From Sphingomonas sp. Leaf230 (GTDB lineage Bacteria; Pseudomonadota; Alphaproteobacteria; Sphingomonadales; Sphingomonadaceae): a DNA stretch of 34,136 nucleotides. The notes below the pieces were generated by a model, which saw only the letters and a list, made by a program, of their open reading frames with translations, had not been told where the DNA came from and made no database searches. The position numbers and the translations under genes were made by a program. Shown piece by piece: positions 26,438 through 34,136 of this stretch; positions within the stretch are counted from its first letter, which is position 1; each line of letters opens with the position of its first letter. The stretch spans positions 1 through 34,136 of the forward strand of contig NZ_LMKW01000004.1 of the NCBI RefSeq assembly GCF_001421745.1, in the 5' to 3' direction.

Positions 26438-26848
26438 TCACCCAAATCGATCGAGCATCTCCGTAAGCATGGGGCGGAGGCGGGCGATCTCGTCGCGGTG
26501 GACCGACGACAGGCCCGCGAGCATGGTTTCTCCCTCGGGTGTCAGGCGCAGGAGCGAGCGGCGCTTGTCGCCATCGGAATTATAGCGGACGACGAGGTTC
26601 GACGCCTCCAACCGGTCGATCAGTCCCGAGGCACTGTGCGGCTTGAGGACGAGCCGCGTCGCGACATAGCCGATCGTGATGTCGTCGACCGGCGCGGCCC
26701 GGATCGCGAGCAGCGCCTGATGCTGTTGCGGCGCAAGCCCAGCCGCCGCCGCCGCAGTCTCACTGAAGGTCGTGAACAGCCGCAGCGCATGGCGAAAATC
26801 CGCCAGTGCCTGGTAATCGGCGTCATTCAATGCGTCCGTATCACTCAT
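26438..26848 (-). CDS. MarR-family transcriptional regulator
   Basis: A 136-residue MarR-type winged-helix repressor. The recognition part is YVATRLVLKPHSASGLIDRLEASNLVVR, followed by the wing with GDKRRSLLRLTPEGE. The length is usual for the family. It is read away from the ClC gene, with a 76-base region between them that contains the dyad TATATCG-N5-CGATATA at 26870-26888, a likely MarR operator. The start ATG at 26848 has no strong ribosome-binding site. The ligand is unknown. Controlled genes are probably the ClC gene, its own gene, and the MFS gene downstream. Confidence 0.92.
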   Translation of the reverse strand: MSDTDALNDADYQALADFRHALRLFTTFSETAAAAAGLAPQQHQALLAIRAAPVDDITIGYVATRLVLKPHSASGLIDRLEASNLVVRYNSDGDKRRSLLRLTPEGETMLAGLSSVHRDEIARLRPMLTEMLDRFG

Positions 26849-26863
26849 CGCAATCAGCCCGTG

Positions 26864-26890
26864 TTGATATATATCGCACTACGATATAAT
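26864..26890 (+). promoter_or_regulatory. Promoter of the ClC gene
   Basis: TATAAT at 26885-26890 is a perfect -10 and stands out in GC-rich DNA. TTGATA 15 bases before it is a near-perfect -35 with short spacing. The transcript would begin around 26897, leaving a leader of about 28 bases before the ATG at 26925. GGAGG at about 26905 is rather far from the ATG. Confidence 0.5.
26870..26888. promoter_or_regulatory. MarR-type operator TATATCG-N5-CGATATA
   Basis: Perfect 7-bp arms with a five-base spacer lie in the MarR/ClC divergent gap. The dyad sits between a TTGATA (26864-26869) and an exact TATAAT (26885-26890) on the plus strand, with a 15-base spacer, so bound protein would cover the ClC promoter. 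On the minus strand AT-rich hexamers for MarR itself overlap the same bases. Confidence 0.6.
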
Positions 26891-26924
26891 AGCCTGCCTT
26901 CCTCGGAGGCGAAAGACTCTCATC

Positions 26925-28715
26925 ATGATCGCAGCGGTACGAGCAATCGAAAACCACCAGCTCGCGGACCATAGCGCCGACCGGCGGATGCTGATGCTGG
27001 CGGCGATGGCGATCGTCGTCGGGACCGGCGGGGCGCTTGCGGCATGGATGCTCATCAAACTCATCGCGCTCGCGACCAACCTCTTCTGGTTCGGTCGACT
27101 CTCCACGCGGTCAGCCGCAATCGTCGACACGCTCGTCGGGCCGTGGATGGTCGCCATTCCCGTTATTGGCGGTCTCATCATCGGCCTGATGGCGCGCTAC
27201 GGCTCCGACAAGATCCGGGGGCATGGCATACCCGAGGCGATCGAGACGATCCTGTTCGGCGAAAGCCGGATGTCGGCCAAGGTCGCTCTGCTCAAGCCGC
27301 TATCCGCCGCGGTATCTATCGGCAGTGGCGGGCCGTTCGGGGCGGAAGGGCCGATCATCATGACCGGCGGGGCGATCGGATCGCTGTTCGCGCAACGCTT
27401 CCACATGAGTGCCGCCGAGCGCAAGACACTGCTCGTCGCGGGCGCGGCGGCGGGCATGACCGCGATCTTCGGAACTCCGCTCGCGGCAATCCTGCTGGCG
27501 ATCGAGGTGCTGCTGTTCGAATGGAAGCCGCGCAGTTTCGTACCGGTCGTGGTCGCCGTCCTGGTCGCGTTCGCGTGGCGGCCGGTGCTGCTCGACGGCG
27601 GTGCGATGTTCCCGTTCCCGAGCACGACCCCGTCCGGCGCCTGGCCGCTCGCGATGGCCGCGGCAGTAGGCCTCGTCACCGGCGTGCTGGCAGCGGCGCT
27701 GTCGGTCGCGCTGTATGCGGTTGAGGACGCGTTTCATCGCCTGCCGGTGCATTGGATGTGGTGGCCTGCAATCGGCGGGGTCGTCGTCGGACTTGGCGGA
27801 CTGGTCGACGCGCATGTCCTGGGGGCCGGCTATCCCAATATCCAGGCGCTACTCGACGGGTCCCTCGCGGTGCGTGTCATCCTCGCGCTGCTGGTCGTAA
27901 AGGCGGTCGTCTGGCTGGTTGCCCTGGGATCGGGAACGTCGGGCGGCATCCTCGCGCCGTTGCTGATCCTTGGTGGCGCCGCGGGCGCGCTGACCGGGCA
28001 GGTCCTGCCCGGCGGTCCTGGGTTCTGGGCGATGATTGGCATGGCCGGGATCATGAGCGGGGCGATGCGCGCGCCGATCACCGGGGCGCTGTTCGCGGCC
28101 GAACTGACGCGGCATTTCGATGCCTTGCCGCTGACCATTGCAGCGGCAGCGGCGGCCTATGCGGTCAGCGTATTGCTGATGCGGCGGTCGATCCTGACCG
28201 AGAAGATCGCACGCCGCGGCCGGCATATCCTGCAGGAATATAGCGTCGATCCGCTCGACCTGATGCAGGCGGACCAGTTGATGTCACGCGCGCCCGCGAC
28301 GCTGCCGGGTTCGATGACGACCGCAGACGCGGCGATTTTTTTCGCGGATCGCGCCGAACATCGGAGCTATCCGGTCGTCGACAATGCGGGTCGCATACTT
28401 GGCCTCCTGTCGCGGACCGACGCGTTGCGCTGGCGGACTATGCAACCGGGCACCGACGTATCGCTGACCGAGACCTTGTCGGACGCGTCGCTGCTCGTCG
28501 CGTATCCCGATACGCCGATCGGAGTCGTGGCCGACATGATGGTCGAATCCGGTGTCGGACGCGTGCCGATCGTCGCGCGCGATACGCGACAGGTTGTCGG
28601 CATCCTCTCGCGACAGGATCTGCTCAAGGCTCGCCGGACCCAACGGCAGTCTGAAACCGGCCGGGCCAGCGCTCGTAAAACCAGCCAGATGTCAGAACTC
28701 GCGAATGACGCGTAA
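26925..28715 (+). CDS. ClC chloride channel/transporter with CBS pair
   Basis: A 596-residue ClC-family membrane protein. The anion-pathway motifs are visible: GHGIP (99-103) where CLC-ec1 has GSGIP, GAEGP (139-143) with the gating glutamate Glu141, and GSGTSGGILAP in the middle. After about 10 more membrane helices, the C-terminal part (from about 440) carries two CBS domains (YPVVDNAGRILGLLSR and VPIVARDTRQVVGILSR), which often bind adenine nucleotides. The position equal to Glu203 of CLC-ec1 appears to be Val195 (LLAIEVLLFEW), as in channel-type members, so proton coupling may be lost. It is controlled from the MarR dyad and overlaps the convergent gene at its end by 24 bases. Confidence 0.94.
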   Translation: MIAAVRAIENHQLADHSADRRMLMLAAMAIVVGTGGALAAWMLIKLIALATNLFWFGRLSTRSAAIVDTLVGPWMVAIPVIGGLIIGLMARYGSDKIRGHGIPEAIETILFGESRMSAKVALLKPLSAAVSIGSGGPFGAEGPIIMTGGAIGSLFAQRFHMSAAERKTLLVAGAAAGMTAIFGTPLAAILLAIEVLLFEWKPRSFVPVVVAVLVAFAWRPVLLDGGAMFPFPSTTPSGAWPLAMAAAVGLVTGVLAAALSVALYAVEDAFHRLPVHWMWWPAIGGVVVGLGGLVDAHVLGAGYPNIQALLDGSLAVRVILALLVVKAVVWLVALGSGTSGGILAPLLILGGAAGALTGQVLPGGPGFWAMIGMAGIMSGAMRAPITGALFAAELTRHFDALPLTIAAAAAAYAVSVLLMRRSILTEKIARRGRHILQEYSVDPLDLMQADQLMSRAPATLPGSMTTADAAIFFADRAEHRSYPVVDNAGRILGLLSRTDALRWRTMQPGTDVSLTETLSDASLLVAYPDTPIGVVADMMVESGVGRVPIVARDTRQVVGILSRQDLLKARRTQRQSETGRASARKTSQMSELANDA

Positions 28716-29444
28716 GCCGACCCTTGGGCGGAACGGACCAGTCGCGCTCCGTTCGGTACCCGCGCCGATCTGCGCCGACACCTTCTGCCCGATCGCGCGG
28801 TGCAACTGCGGCATCAGCAGCCAATACCGGCTCGCCCCCGTCTGGCGGTTCACTTCGAAGCCAAGCACGGTGTCTGGACCGACGTCCCAGAACGTCGTGT
28901 GATTGACGATCAGCCCGGTACCCTTCGTGCTCTTGAGCGTCACGTCGCCCGCGCCGACCATCGTCATCGTACTCAGTCGCTCGCCGAAGCGGTTGCCGAG
29001 CAGGTACAACAGGCTGCTCGACCAGCCGCCGTCGCGGCGGTTGTGGAGTCCCAGATACTGGACACCGTGGATGCTGCGGCCGCCGCGGAACGTGCCGAAT
29101 GTGCCTTGCAGGCCGATCTTGTAATCGGTCGGGCGACTATTGGTGAACGGCAGTTCGATCTCGACCGCGAAGCCGTCGGCAACGGCGTATTCGACTTCCG
29201 GTGCCCATTCGACATGCCGGCCGGGGCCGCTGAGATTGACCTGCGCGAGCGCGTTGACTTCGAGTTCGCCGCGACGGGCGCCAAGCGGGCGCACCATGTC
29301 GAAGATCATCGGTTCGGGAATGGCGGGGATCGCAGCGGACGTCGCGCCCGGAATTGACGTTGGTATCGCCGATTGCGCGTCCGCGCCGGTGGCGACGACT
29401 ACACCGAGGACGACCGATGCGCAGAACAGGGCGCGAATGGACAT
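28692..29444 (-). CDS. Putative outer-membrane protein, unknown function
   Basis: A 250-residue protein with a signal peptide (MSIRALFCASVVLGVVVATGADA), cut near residue 23. The mature part has alternating strand patterns with aromatic girdles (VEYAVADGFAVEIELPF, YRYWLLMPQLHRAI) and ends in Phe, as in outer-membrane beta-barrels. It resembles uncharacterised proteobacterial barrels, without a family name I can state. The start at 29444 is chosen for the signal peptide. Its 3' end overlaps the ClC gene by 24 bases on the opposite strand. A CTTAC-N6-CTTAC box lies 53 bases upstream, so it may be controlled by the response regulator at 31905. Confidence 0.7.
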   Translation of the reverse strand: MSIRALFCASVVLGVVVATGADAQSAIPTSIPGATSAAIPAIPEPMIFDMVRPLGARRGELEVNALAQVNLSGPGRHVEWAPEVEYAVADGFAVEIELPFTNSRPTDYKIGLQGTFGTFRGGRSIHGVQYLGLHNRRDGGWSSSLLYLLGNRFGERLSTMTMVGAGDVTLKSTKGTGLIVNHTTFWDVGPDTVLGFEVNRQTGASRYWLLMPQLHRAIGQKVSAQIGAGTERSATGPFRPRVGLRVIREF

Positions 29445-29496
29445 GTGAGGGTTCCGATAGACCGAGCAGATGGACACGCCCTCATCGCGTCTCCGA

Positions 29497-29512
29497 CTTA
29501 CGCGGACCTTAC
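29497..29512 (-). promoter_or_regulatory. Direct-repeat box CTTAC-N6-CTTAC (site 1)
   Basis: Two CTTAC units 11 bp apart, the spacing of OmpR-family response-regulator sites. An identical arrangement lies at 31832-31847. It is 53 bases upstream of the outer-membrane protein start and overlaps the end of the YbhN-like gene. The box resembles PmrA boxes (CTTAA-N6-CTTAA). Regulation is inferred. Confidence 0.5.
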
Positions 29513-30490
29513 ACGTGCGCCGCGTAGCTCATGGATGCCGAACAGCAGCATGCCGATCGCCAGCGGGATCAGGTAATAGACCACGCGATAGGCGAGCAAT
29601 GCGGCGAACAGGCTTGCGCGGTCGAAATCGGGCAGGCTGACGAGCATCACCGCCTCGAACACGCCGACCCCGCCGGGCGCGTGCGTAATGAGACCGGTGA
29701 CGATCGCGACGAGATACCCGAGCAGCAGGGCGGGAAAAAGCGTTGCCTCCGCACCCGGCAGCAGCACGAACAACGCGGTGGCTGCCAAAACGATGTCGAC
29801 ACTCGCCAGCATGATCTGAGCGAGCGCCTGCGACACGCTGGGCAGCCGTATGGAGCGGCCGAATAGGACGAGCGTCCGTCCTGCGCGACGTTTCAGTCCA
29901 ACCAGAACCGCAGCGAGAATGGCAAAGCTCGACCCGCCGATCGCAGCGTGCACTGGATAGGACAGCGCTACGCCGGCGACAGCCACCGTCCCTGGCTGGA
30001 CGATCAGTCCGAACCCCAGCAATAGCAGGACGCCGGACCAGAAGGTTACGCCAGTCAGAACCATGATATGCGCTACTTCGCCGATCGTCAGGCCCGCCGG
30101 CTGGTAGATCCGCAATCGCGCGGTGCCGCCGGTCAGCAGCGCGAACCCAAAATTGTGGCTGAAGACATAGCTGGTGAACGACGCGAGTGCGGCGCGCGTA
30201 TAGCGGACGCGCTTCCCGACGATCCGCAGCGCGACCACGTCATATCCGGTCAGTACCCCGTAGCTGATCGCGGTCACGACAGCGGCGGCGAACAGGCGTG
30301 GCCAATTGATCCGCGACAAGGCCGTGCGGATGTCGCTCCCATTGACGCCGTCCAGCAGGTGCGACAACGCCGACACGGCGATGCCGACGATCGCGAGCAT
30401 CGCCACCACGGCAACGCCGGTACGAACCGACCGCGAGGAGGTAGCGCGACGCAACCCCGACCATGCCGGACCACGCCACCGTGCGATCAC
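29498..30490 (-). CDS. YbhN/MprF-N-like membrane protein (flippase-like domain)
   Basis: A 330-residue inner-membrane protein with about eight hydrophobic segments, of the UPF0104/YbhN type that forms the N-terminal half of MprF. Typical marks are FSHNFGFALLTGGTARLRIY (120-140), ITHAPGGVGVFEAV near 265 and AYRVVYYLIPL near 300. The C-terminal lysyltransferase domain of MprF is absent, so this is the flippase-like part only. It begins five bases after the GT4 stop, so both are one operon; the pairing suggests a glycolipid or lipid-linked sugar that one protein makes and the other moves. The lipid is unknown. Confidence 0.88.
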   Translation of the reverse strand: MIARWRGPAWSGLRRATSSRSVRTGVAVVAMLAIVGIAVSALSHLLDGVNGSDIRTALSRINWPRLFAAAVVTAISYGVLTGYDVVALRIVGKRVRYTRAALASFTSYVFSHNFGFALLTGGTARLRIYQPAGLTIGEVAHIMVLTGVTFWSGVLLLLGFGLIVQPGTVAVAGVALSYPVHAAIGGSSFAILAAVLVGLKRRAGRTLVLFGRSIRLPSVSQALAQIMLASVDIVLAATALFVLLPGAEATLFPALLLGYLVAIVTGLITHAPGGVGVFEAVMLVSLPDFDRASLFAALLAYRVVYYLIPLAIGMLLFGIHELRGARVRSA

Positions 30491-30495
30491 CGTGG

Positions 30496-31740
30496 TCAGC
30501 CCGAGATCGACCGGGTCAGCGGCCTGGCAGTCGGTACGGTCTCCCCATGCTCCTGGTTCAGGAGCGCGCGATACGCGTCCATGACCATCTTCGACGCCTT
30601 GTCCCAGCTATACTCTTCGCTCGCGGCACGCGCGGCGCGCGCCATGGTCGACCGCAGATCGGAGAAGACCGCGAGGCGGCGGACGGCCGCGACCGCGCCG
30701 TCGATATCGTCGGGGGCGTAGAACATGCCCGTTCCCTTGCGCAGGAGGTTGCGGCCGCTCGGGATGTCGACGCACACGCTGGGCAGGCCCGACGCCATCG
30801 CCTCCAGCGTGACGTTTCCGAACGCTTCGGTGATGCTCGGGTTGACGAAGATGTCCGCGCTGGCGACCGCGCGGCCGAGCTCGTCGCCCGACAGGCTGCC
30901 GGTCAGCCGCGCATTCGCCAGTCGCTTCGCGAGCCAGCGGCGTTCGGGACCGTCGCCGACGATCAGCGGCCGGATCGCGACGCCCGAGGTGGTGATCCGG
31001 TCGACGATATCGGCGAACAATGCGGTGCCCTTCTCGCGAACGAGGCGGCCGAAGAAGAGGACGACCACGTCGTCGTCCTGGAAGCCGTGCGATCGCCGCC
31101 AGGCGAGATTGCGATGGCGGCCCGAGAACTGGTCGCGGTCGACGCCGCGCCCCCATAGGCGCGTGCGGTCGGCAAAGCCCTGCTCGGCGAATTCGTCCGC
31201 AATTGGCGCGGTCGGAACGAGGATCATGTCGCTGCTCCGGTAGAAGCGATCGAGGTGTCGCTCCATCGCCGGCCGGATCAGCCCTGCGCCATAAAACTGC
31301 GCATAGGTCTCGAACCGCGTATGGAGGCTGGCAACGACCGGAACATCGATCGTCCTCGCGAGCCGCTGTGCTGCGACGCCGGTCCAGTCCGGAGCGGACA
31401 CATGGACGATATCGGGCCGGAATGCCTGCACGTCGCGACGCAGTTCAGCGGACAATCCCAGGCCCAGTCGATACTCGCCGCGACCCGGGATGCGCACCGA
31501 CGGAACAGAAACGAGCGTTCCCGCAGGCTCGAACGCCGGCGTATCCGAGGTCGGCGAATAGACCCGGACGTCGGTGCCGCGGCGTTCGAGATACGCCACC
31601 AAGCGGTTCAGCGCCTGGTTGGCGCCGTCGCGAAGATAGTTGTAGTTGCCGGAAAACAGCGCGACCCGTCGTGGCACATCGAATATCGCCGGGGCGGAAA
31701 GCGTAGCGGGTCCCCGGAACGGGCGAAGGGTATCGAACAT
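30496..31740 (-). CDS. Glycosyltransferase family 4
   Basis: A 414-residue GT-B glycosyltransferase. The N-terminal part resembles GDP-mannose-dependent and SqdX-like transferases (FSGNYNYLRDGANQALNRLV). The nucleotide-binding half has FFGRLVREKGT near 235, VGDGPERRWL, and the GT4 signature SITEAFGNVTLEAMASGLP (E-x7-E) near 305-325. No membrane segment is present. The ATG at 31740 is preferred to a TTG at 31794. It probably adds a hexose to a lipid acceptor, and the YbhN-like membrane protein is its operon partner. The divergent neighbour is a two-component system, with a CTTAC box between them. Confidence 0.92.
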   Translation of the reverse strand: MFDTLRPFRGPATLSAPAIFDVPRRVALFSGNYNYLRDGANQALNRLVAYLERRGTDVRVYSPTSDTPAFEPAGTLVSVPSVRIPGRGEYRLGLGLSAELRRDVQAFRPDIVHVSAPDWTGVAAQRLARTIDVPVVASLHTRFETYAQFYGAGLIRPAMERHLDRFYRSSDMILVPTAPIADEFAEQGFADRTRLWGRGVDRDQFSGRHRNLAWRRSHGFQDDDVVVLFFGRLVREKGTALFADIVDRITTSGVAIRPLIVGDGPERRWLAKRLANARLTGSLSGDELGRAVASADIFVNPSITEAFGNVTLEAMASGLPSVCVDIPSGRNLLRKGTGMFYAPDDIDGAVAAVRRLAVFSDLRSTMARAARAASEEYSWDKASKMVMDAYRALLNQEHGETVPTARPLTRSISG

Positions 31741-31831
31741 GGAGACACTCTGATTTTTGCTGAGGGCGCATCGTGCGACATCGATTGGGATCAAGATCTG
31801 GATCGTGGATCGACCGGGCTACGCGGCCTGG

Positions 31832-31847
31832 CTTACGTGAGCCTTAC
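31832..31847 (+). promoter_or_regulatory. Direct-repeat box CTTAC-N6-CTTAC (site 2)
   Basis: Same two CTTAC units at 11-bp spacing as site 1. It is in the divergent gap between the GT4 operon (start 31740) and the response regulator gene (start 31905), about 92 and 57 bases from them. It would suit autoregulation and control of the envelope operon by the OmpR-type regulator. Confidence 0.5.
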
Positions 31848-31904
31848 AGACCGATCGCCGCGTGAAGCGCCGCGCAATCGGCGCGCCCAGAGCCGGGCCG
31901 AGCG

Positions 31905-32582
31905 ATGAGAATCCTGATCGTTGAGGACCATGCCGAGCTGGTCACGATGCTGGTCCGTCTGCTCGATACGGCGGGCTATGCGTCAGATTGCACGACCACG
32001 GCCGAGGATGCGCTGATCGTGCTGTCCTACACGCGCTACGCCGTCGTTATCCTCGATCTGGGACTCCCGGATGCCGATGGGCTATCGGTCGTGCGTGCGA
32101 TGCGCGAGCGGGACGATCGCACGCCGGTGATCGCCCTGACCGCACGGGCGAGCGTCGCACACCGGGTGACGGGTCTCGAAGCGGGCGCCGACGATTATCT
32201 CGCCAAGCCGTTCGCGCCCGAGGAACTGCTCGCCCGGATCCAGGCGCTGCTCCGGCGTAGCGGGACGATTGTCGATCGGACGATCGATTGCGGCAATGTA
32301 AGCTTCGATCCCGCCACGCGCGAGGTTGCGATCGGCGGCGTGCCGACGGTGCTGTCCGCGCGCGAACTGGAGGTGCTCGCCGCGCTGATCCGCCGGTCGA
32401 GCCGGGTCGTGACGAAGGCGCATATCGAGCAACTGCTGTTCGGGCTCGCTGACGATCTCGGCTCGAATGCGGTCGAGGTGTATATCCACCGGTTGCGAAG
32501 GCGGCTGACGTTGGCCGAGGCGGATGTCGAGATCGTCACCGTCCGCGGGGTGGGGTATATGATTATGGAGCGTGCCGCATGA
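31905..32582 (+). CDS. OmpR-family response regulator
   Basis: A 225-residue response regulator. The receiver has Glu7-Asp8, the phosphorylated Asp51 (VILDLGLPDADG) and Lys101 (YLAKPF). The C-terminal winged helix has the OmpR/PhoB pattern (ARELEVLAAL, AVEVYIHRLRRRL, VRGVGYMIM). It resembles the QseB/PmrA group by the order of motifs. It overlaps the histidine kinase start as ATGA, so the pair is co-translated. The CTTAC box ahead of it is a likely self-binding site. The signal is unknown. Confidence 0.94.
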   Translation: MRILIVEDHAELVTMLVRLLDTAGYASDCTTTAEDALIVLSYTRYAVVILDLGLPDADGLSVVRAMRERDDRTPVIALTARASVAHRVTGLEAGADDYLAKPFAPEELLARIQALLRRSGTIVDRTIDCGNVSFDPATREVAIGGVPTVLSARELEVLAALIRRSSRVVTKAHIEQLLFGLADDLGSNAVEVYIHRLRRRLTLAEADVEIVTVRGVGYMIMERAA

Positions 32583-33934
32583 CAAGCCAGCCGCGGTCGC
32601 TGATGGCGCAGATCCTGCGGTGGCATGCGATCGCGGTGTTGATCACTGCCATCGCGGTCGCCGGCAGCGTGTACCTGTTCCTCGACACGACCGCGGCGCG
32701 GATTCAGCACCAGACGCTCCACGTCCACGCGCAAGCCTTGCGGCAGGCGCTATCGCACGACGGGACCGGCCGGCTCCGGTTGACGCAGGACAATACCAGC
32801 GCGGCGGTGTTCGCGCCCAGTGCAGGCTTCTCGTTCCGCATTCTCGATCAACGCGGCACGGTCCTGTTCCAATCGGCGTCAAAGATGGTCCTGCCGACCG
32901 CGGATATTCCGCTGGAGGACGAGGAAAGCTTCTTTCGTCGCCAGTCGCGCCGCACCTTCTATGCAGGGACGAGTAGCCCGGCTCAGGTTGGTAACGAACG
33001 GGTGTGGATCGCCGTGCTCCAGAACCTCACGCATCCGGATTATATCCTCGACGATCTGCTCGCGCAGTTCCTGCTCTACGGAATGGCGATCGTGGCGCCG
33101 CTGCTGTTGCTATTGCTCGCGATCGACGTGCTGATCATCCGCCGCGCGGTTTTGCCAGTGCGTAGGGCGTCGGCTTCGCTGGAGACCGCGGAAGGCGTGC
33201 CGCTTGATCTTCGATTGCATGACGAGCGGCTTCCTGCCGAAGTTCGCCCGCTCGCGCTAGCCGTCAACGCGCTGCTCGAACGGCTGACGTCGAGTTACCG
33301 CATGCAACGCGATTTCATCGCCGATGCCGCCCACGAGCTACGTACGCCGATCGCCGTCGCCCGGCTGCGTGTCGAGGCGGTCGACGACGCGGCGTTGCGG
33401 GCAAGGCTTTGCAGCGACCTGGACGCGCTCGGCCGGATCGTCGAGCAGGTCTTGGAACTCGCCGAGTTGGAGACCGTCGCACTGGATACCGCGGCATCGG
33501 TCGATCTCGTCCAGATCGCGACGGACGGCGTGGCATCGATCGCACCGCTGGCCTTCCGCTCGGACAAGTCGATCGCGTTGTCACCCGGTGCGGACAGCGT
33601 GATGGTCGCGGGGCACGCGGCCTGGATCGCCAAGGCGCTGGGGTGCCTGTTGGAGAATGCGGTCAAGCATAGCGGTACCAGCAGCAGGATCGACGTTTCG
33701 GTCGGCACGGACGGGACGCTGGCCGTCTGCGACGACGGCCCCGGGATCCGCGAACAGGACCATGCGGCGATCTTCCATCGGTTCTGGAAACGGGACCGTT
33801 CGGCAGGTAGCAGCGGTCTCGGCCTCGCGATCGTAGCGCAGGTTGCCGAAGCGCACGCTACGCAGGTGACACTGACATCGCACCCGGGACATACCAGGTT
33901 CGCGATCGCTTTTCGACTGCGGCCGGTTTCCTAG
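32579..33934 (+). CDS. Sensor histidine kinase
   Basis: A 451-residue membrane histidine kinase. The first membrane helix is near 15-35, a periplasmic sensor region follows (about 36-160), and the second helix is near 165-187. A HAMP-like linker follows (RRAVLPVRRASASLE). The H-box has His252 in DAAHELRTP, the N-box is LLENAVKHS near 361-369, and the G-boxes are DDGPGI and GSSGLGLAIV. It phosphorylates the response regulator coded upstream. The periplasmic part has no recognisable ligand-binding domain beyond the general QseC-type size, so the stimulus is not known. Confidence 0.93.
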   Translation: MTSQPRSLMAQILRWHAIAVLITAIAVAGSVYLFLDTTAARIQHQTLHVHAQALRQALSHDGTGRLRLTQDNTSAAVFAPSAGFSFRILDQRGTVLFQSASKMVLPTADIPLEDEESFFRRQSRRTFYAGTSSPAQVGNERVWIAVLQNLTHPDYILDDLLAQFLLYGMAIVAPLLLLLLAIDVLIIRRAVLPVRRASASLETAEGVPLDLRLHDERLPAEVRPLALAVNALLERLTSSYRMQRDFIADAAHELRTPIAVARLRVEAVDDAALRARLCSDLDALGRIVEQVLELAELETVALDTAASVDLVQIATDGVASIAPLAFRSDKSIALSPGADSVMVAGHAAWIAKALGCLLENAVKHSGTSSRIDVSVGTDGTLAVCDDGPGIREQDHAAIFHRFWKRDRSAGSSGLGLAIVAQVAEAHATQVTLTSHPGHTRFAIAFRLRPVS

Positions 33935-34136
33935 GAAAGACTATGCGGCAAGCGGTCGTTACTGATGGCCTATAAAAATTTGGGCCAACAATTGACACTG
34001 AATGAACGACCGAAGCTGGGAAGCGAGCAGGGCGGCCTGAGCGTCCGCTTCTCTATCGCGGCCTGAGTCAACAGGCGCAGACCACTCTCCGCCGCCGCGA
34101 GTGCGCCGGTTTGAGGAATTGGTAGGCGACGAAAAT

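Overview
The window looks like a high-GC alphaproteobacterial chromosome, most probably Sphingomonas or a close sphingomonad. The support is the gene content (a TonB-Xanth-Caul type receptor with tryptophan-halogenase-like, SapC and cupin-8 genes), the GC-rich codon use, and CCTCCCC-type and CGCGAAGGCGGG-type palindromic intergenic repeats. The genus is inferred from these traits, not from a database comparison.

Layout. (1) 1-1967: an initiator tRNA-Met gene whose 3' half overlaps the end of a convergent large serine recombinase gene. This is the left boundary of an element integrated at the tRNA. A 47-residue frame is coupled to the recombinase. (2) 2217-18866: a carbohydrate-utilisation locus. 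One minus-strand operon runs TonB-dependent receptor > halogenase-like 2 > SapC > cupin-8 oxygenase > halogenase-like 1 > LacI regulator, with ATGA, TGATG and GTGGCTGA junctions. A GH3 glucosidase diverges from it, followed by an MFS transporter. Convergent to these is a Tat-exported beta-helix protein with a GH16 laminarinase-like enzyme, then a DUF6445 oxygenase. The substrate is probably a beta-1,3-type glucan: GH16 cuts outside, the receptor imports oligosaccharides, GH3 trims them, MFS moves sugar inward. LacI-type palindromes sit in the receptor/GH3 divergent region, and a one-mismatch copy lies upstream of the beta-helix/GH16 operon. (3) 18867-19822: an AT-richer stretch without a convincing full gene, holding a strong hairpin and a short relic-like frame. 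(4) 19823-24501: small redox and detoxification genes (PNPOx-like > VOC > DUF1348 operon, divergent LysR, nitronate monooxygenase, second VOC protein). (5) 24785-28715: MarR regulator and MFS transporter on minus, ClC channel/transporter with CBS pair on plus; a palindrome covers the ClC promoter. (6) 28692-33934: a likely outer-membrane protein, a YbhN/MprF-N-like membrane protein, a GT4 glycosyltransferase, and a divergent OmpR-type two-component pair.

Most noteworthy: the cytoplasmic oxidative module (two flavin halogenase-like proteins, SapC, cupin-8, DUF6445) embedded in a glycan locus, whose substrate is unknown; a pair of identical CTTAC-N6-CTTAC boxes that may tie the two-component system to envelope genes; inverted copies of a 125-bp palindromic element bracketing the receptor/GH3 pair; and the recombinase whose last codons are the antisense of a tRNA.
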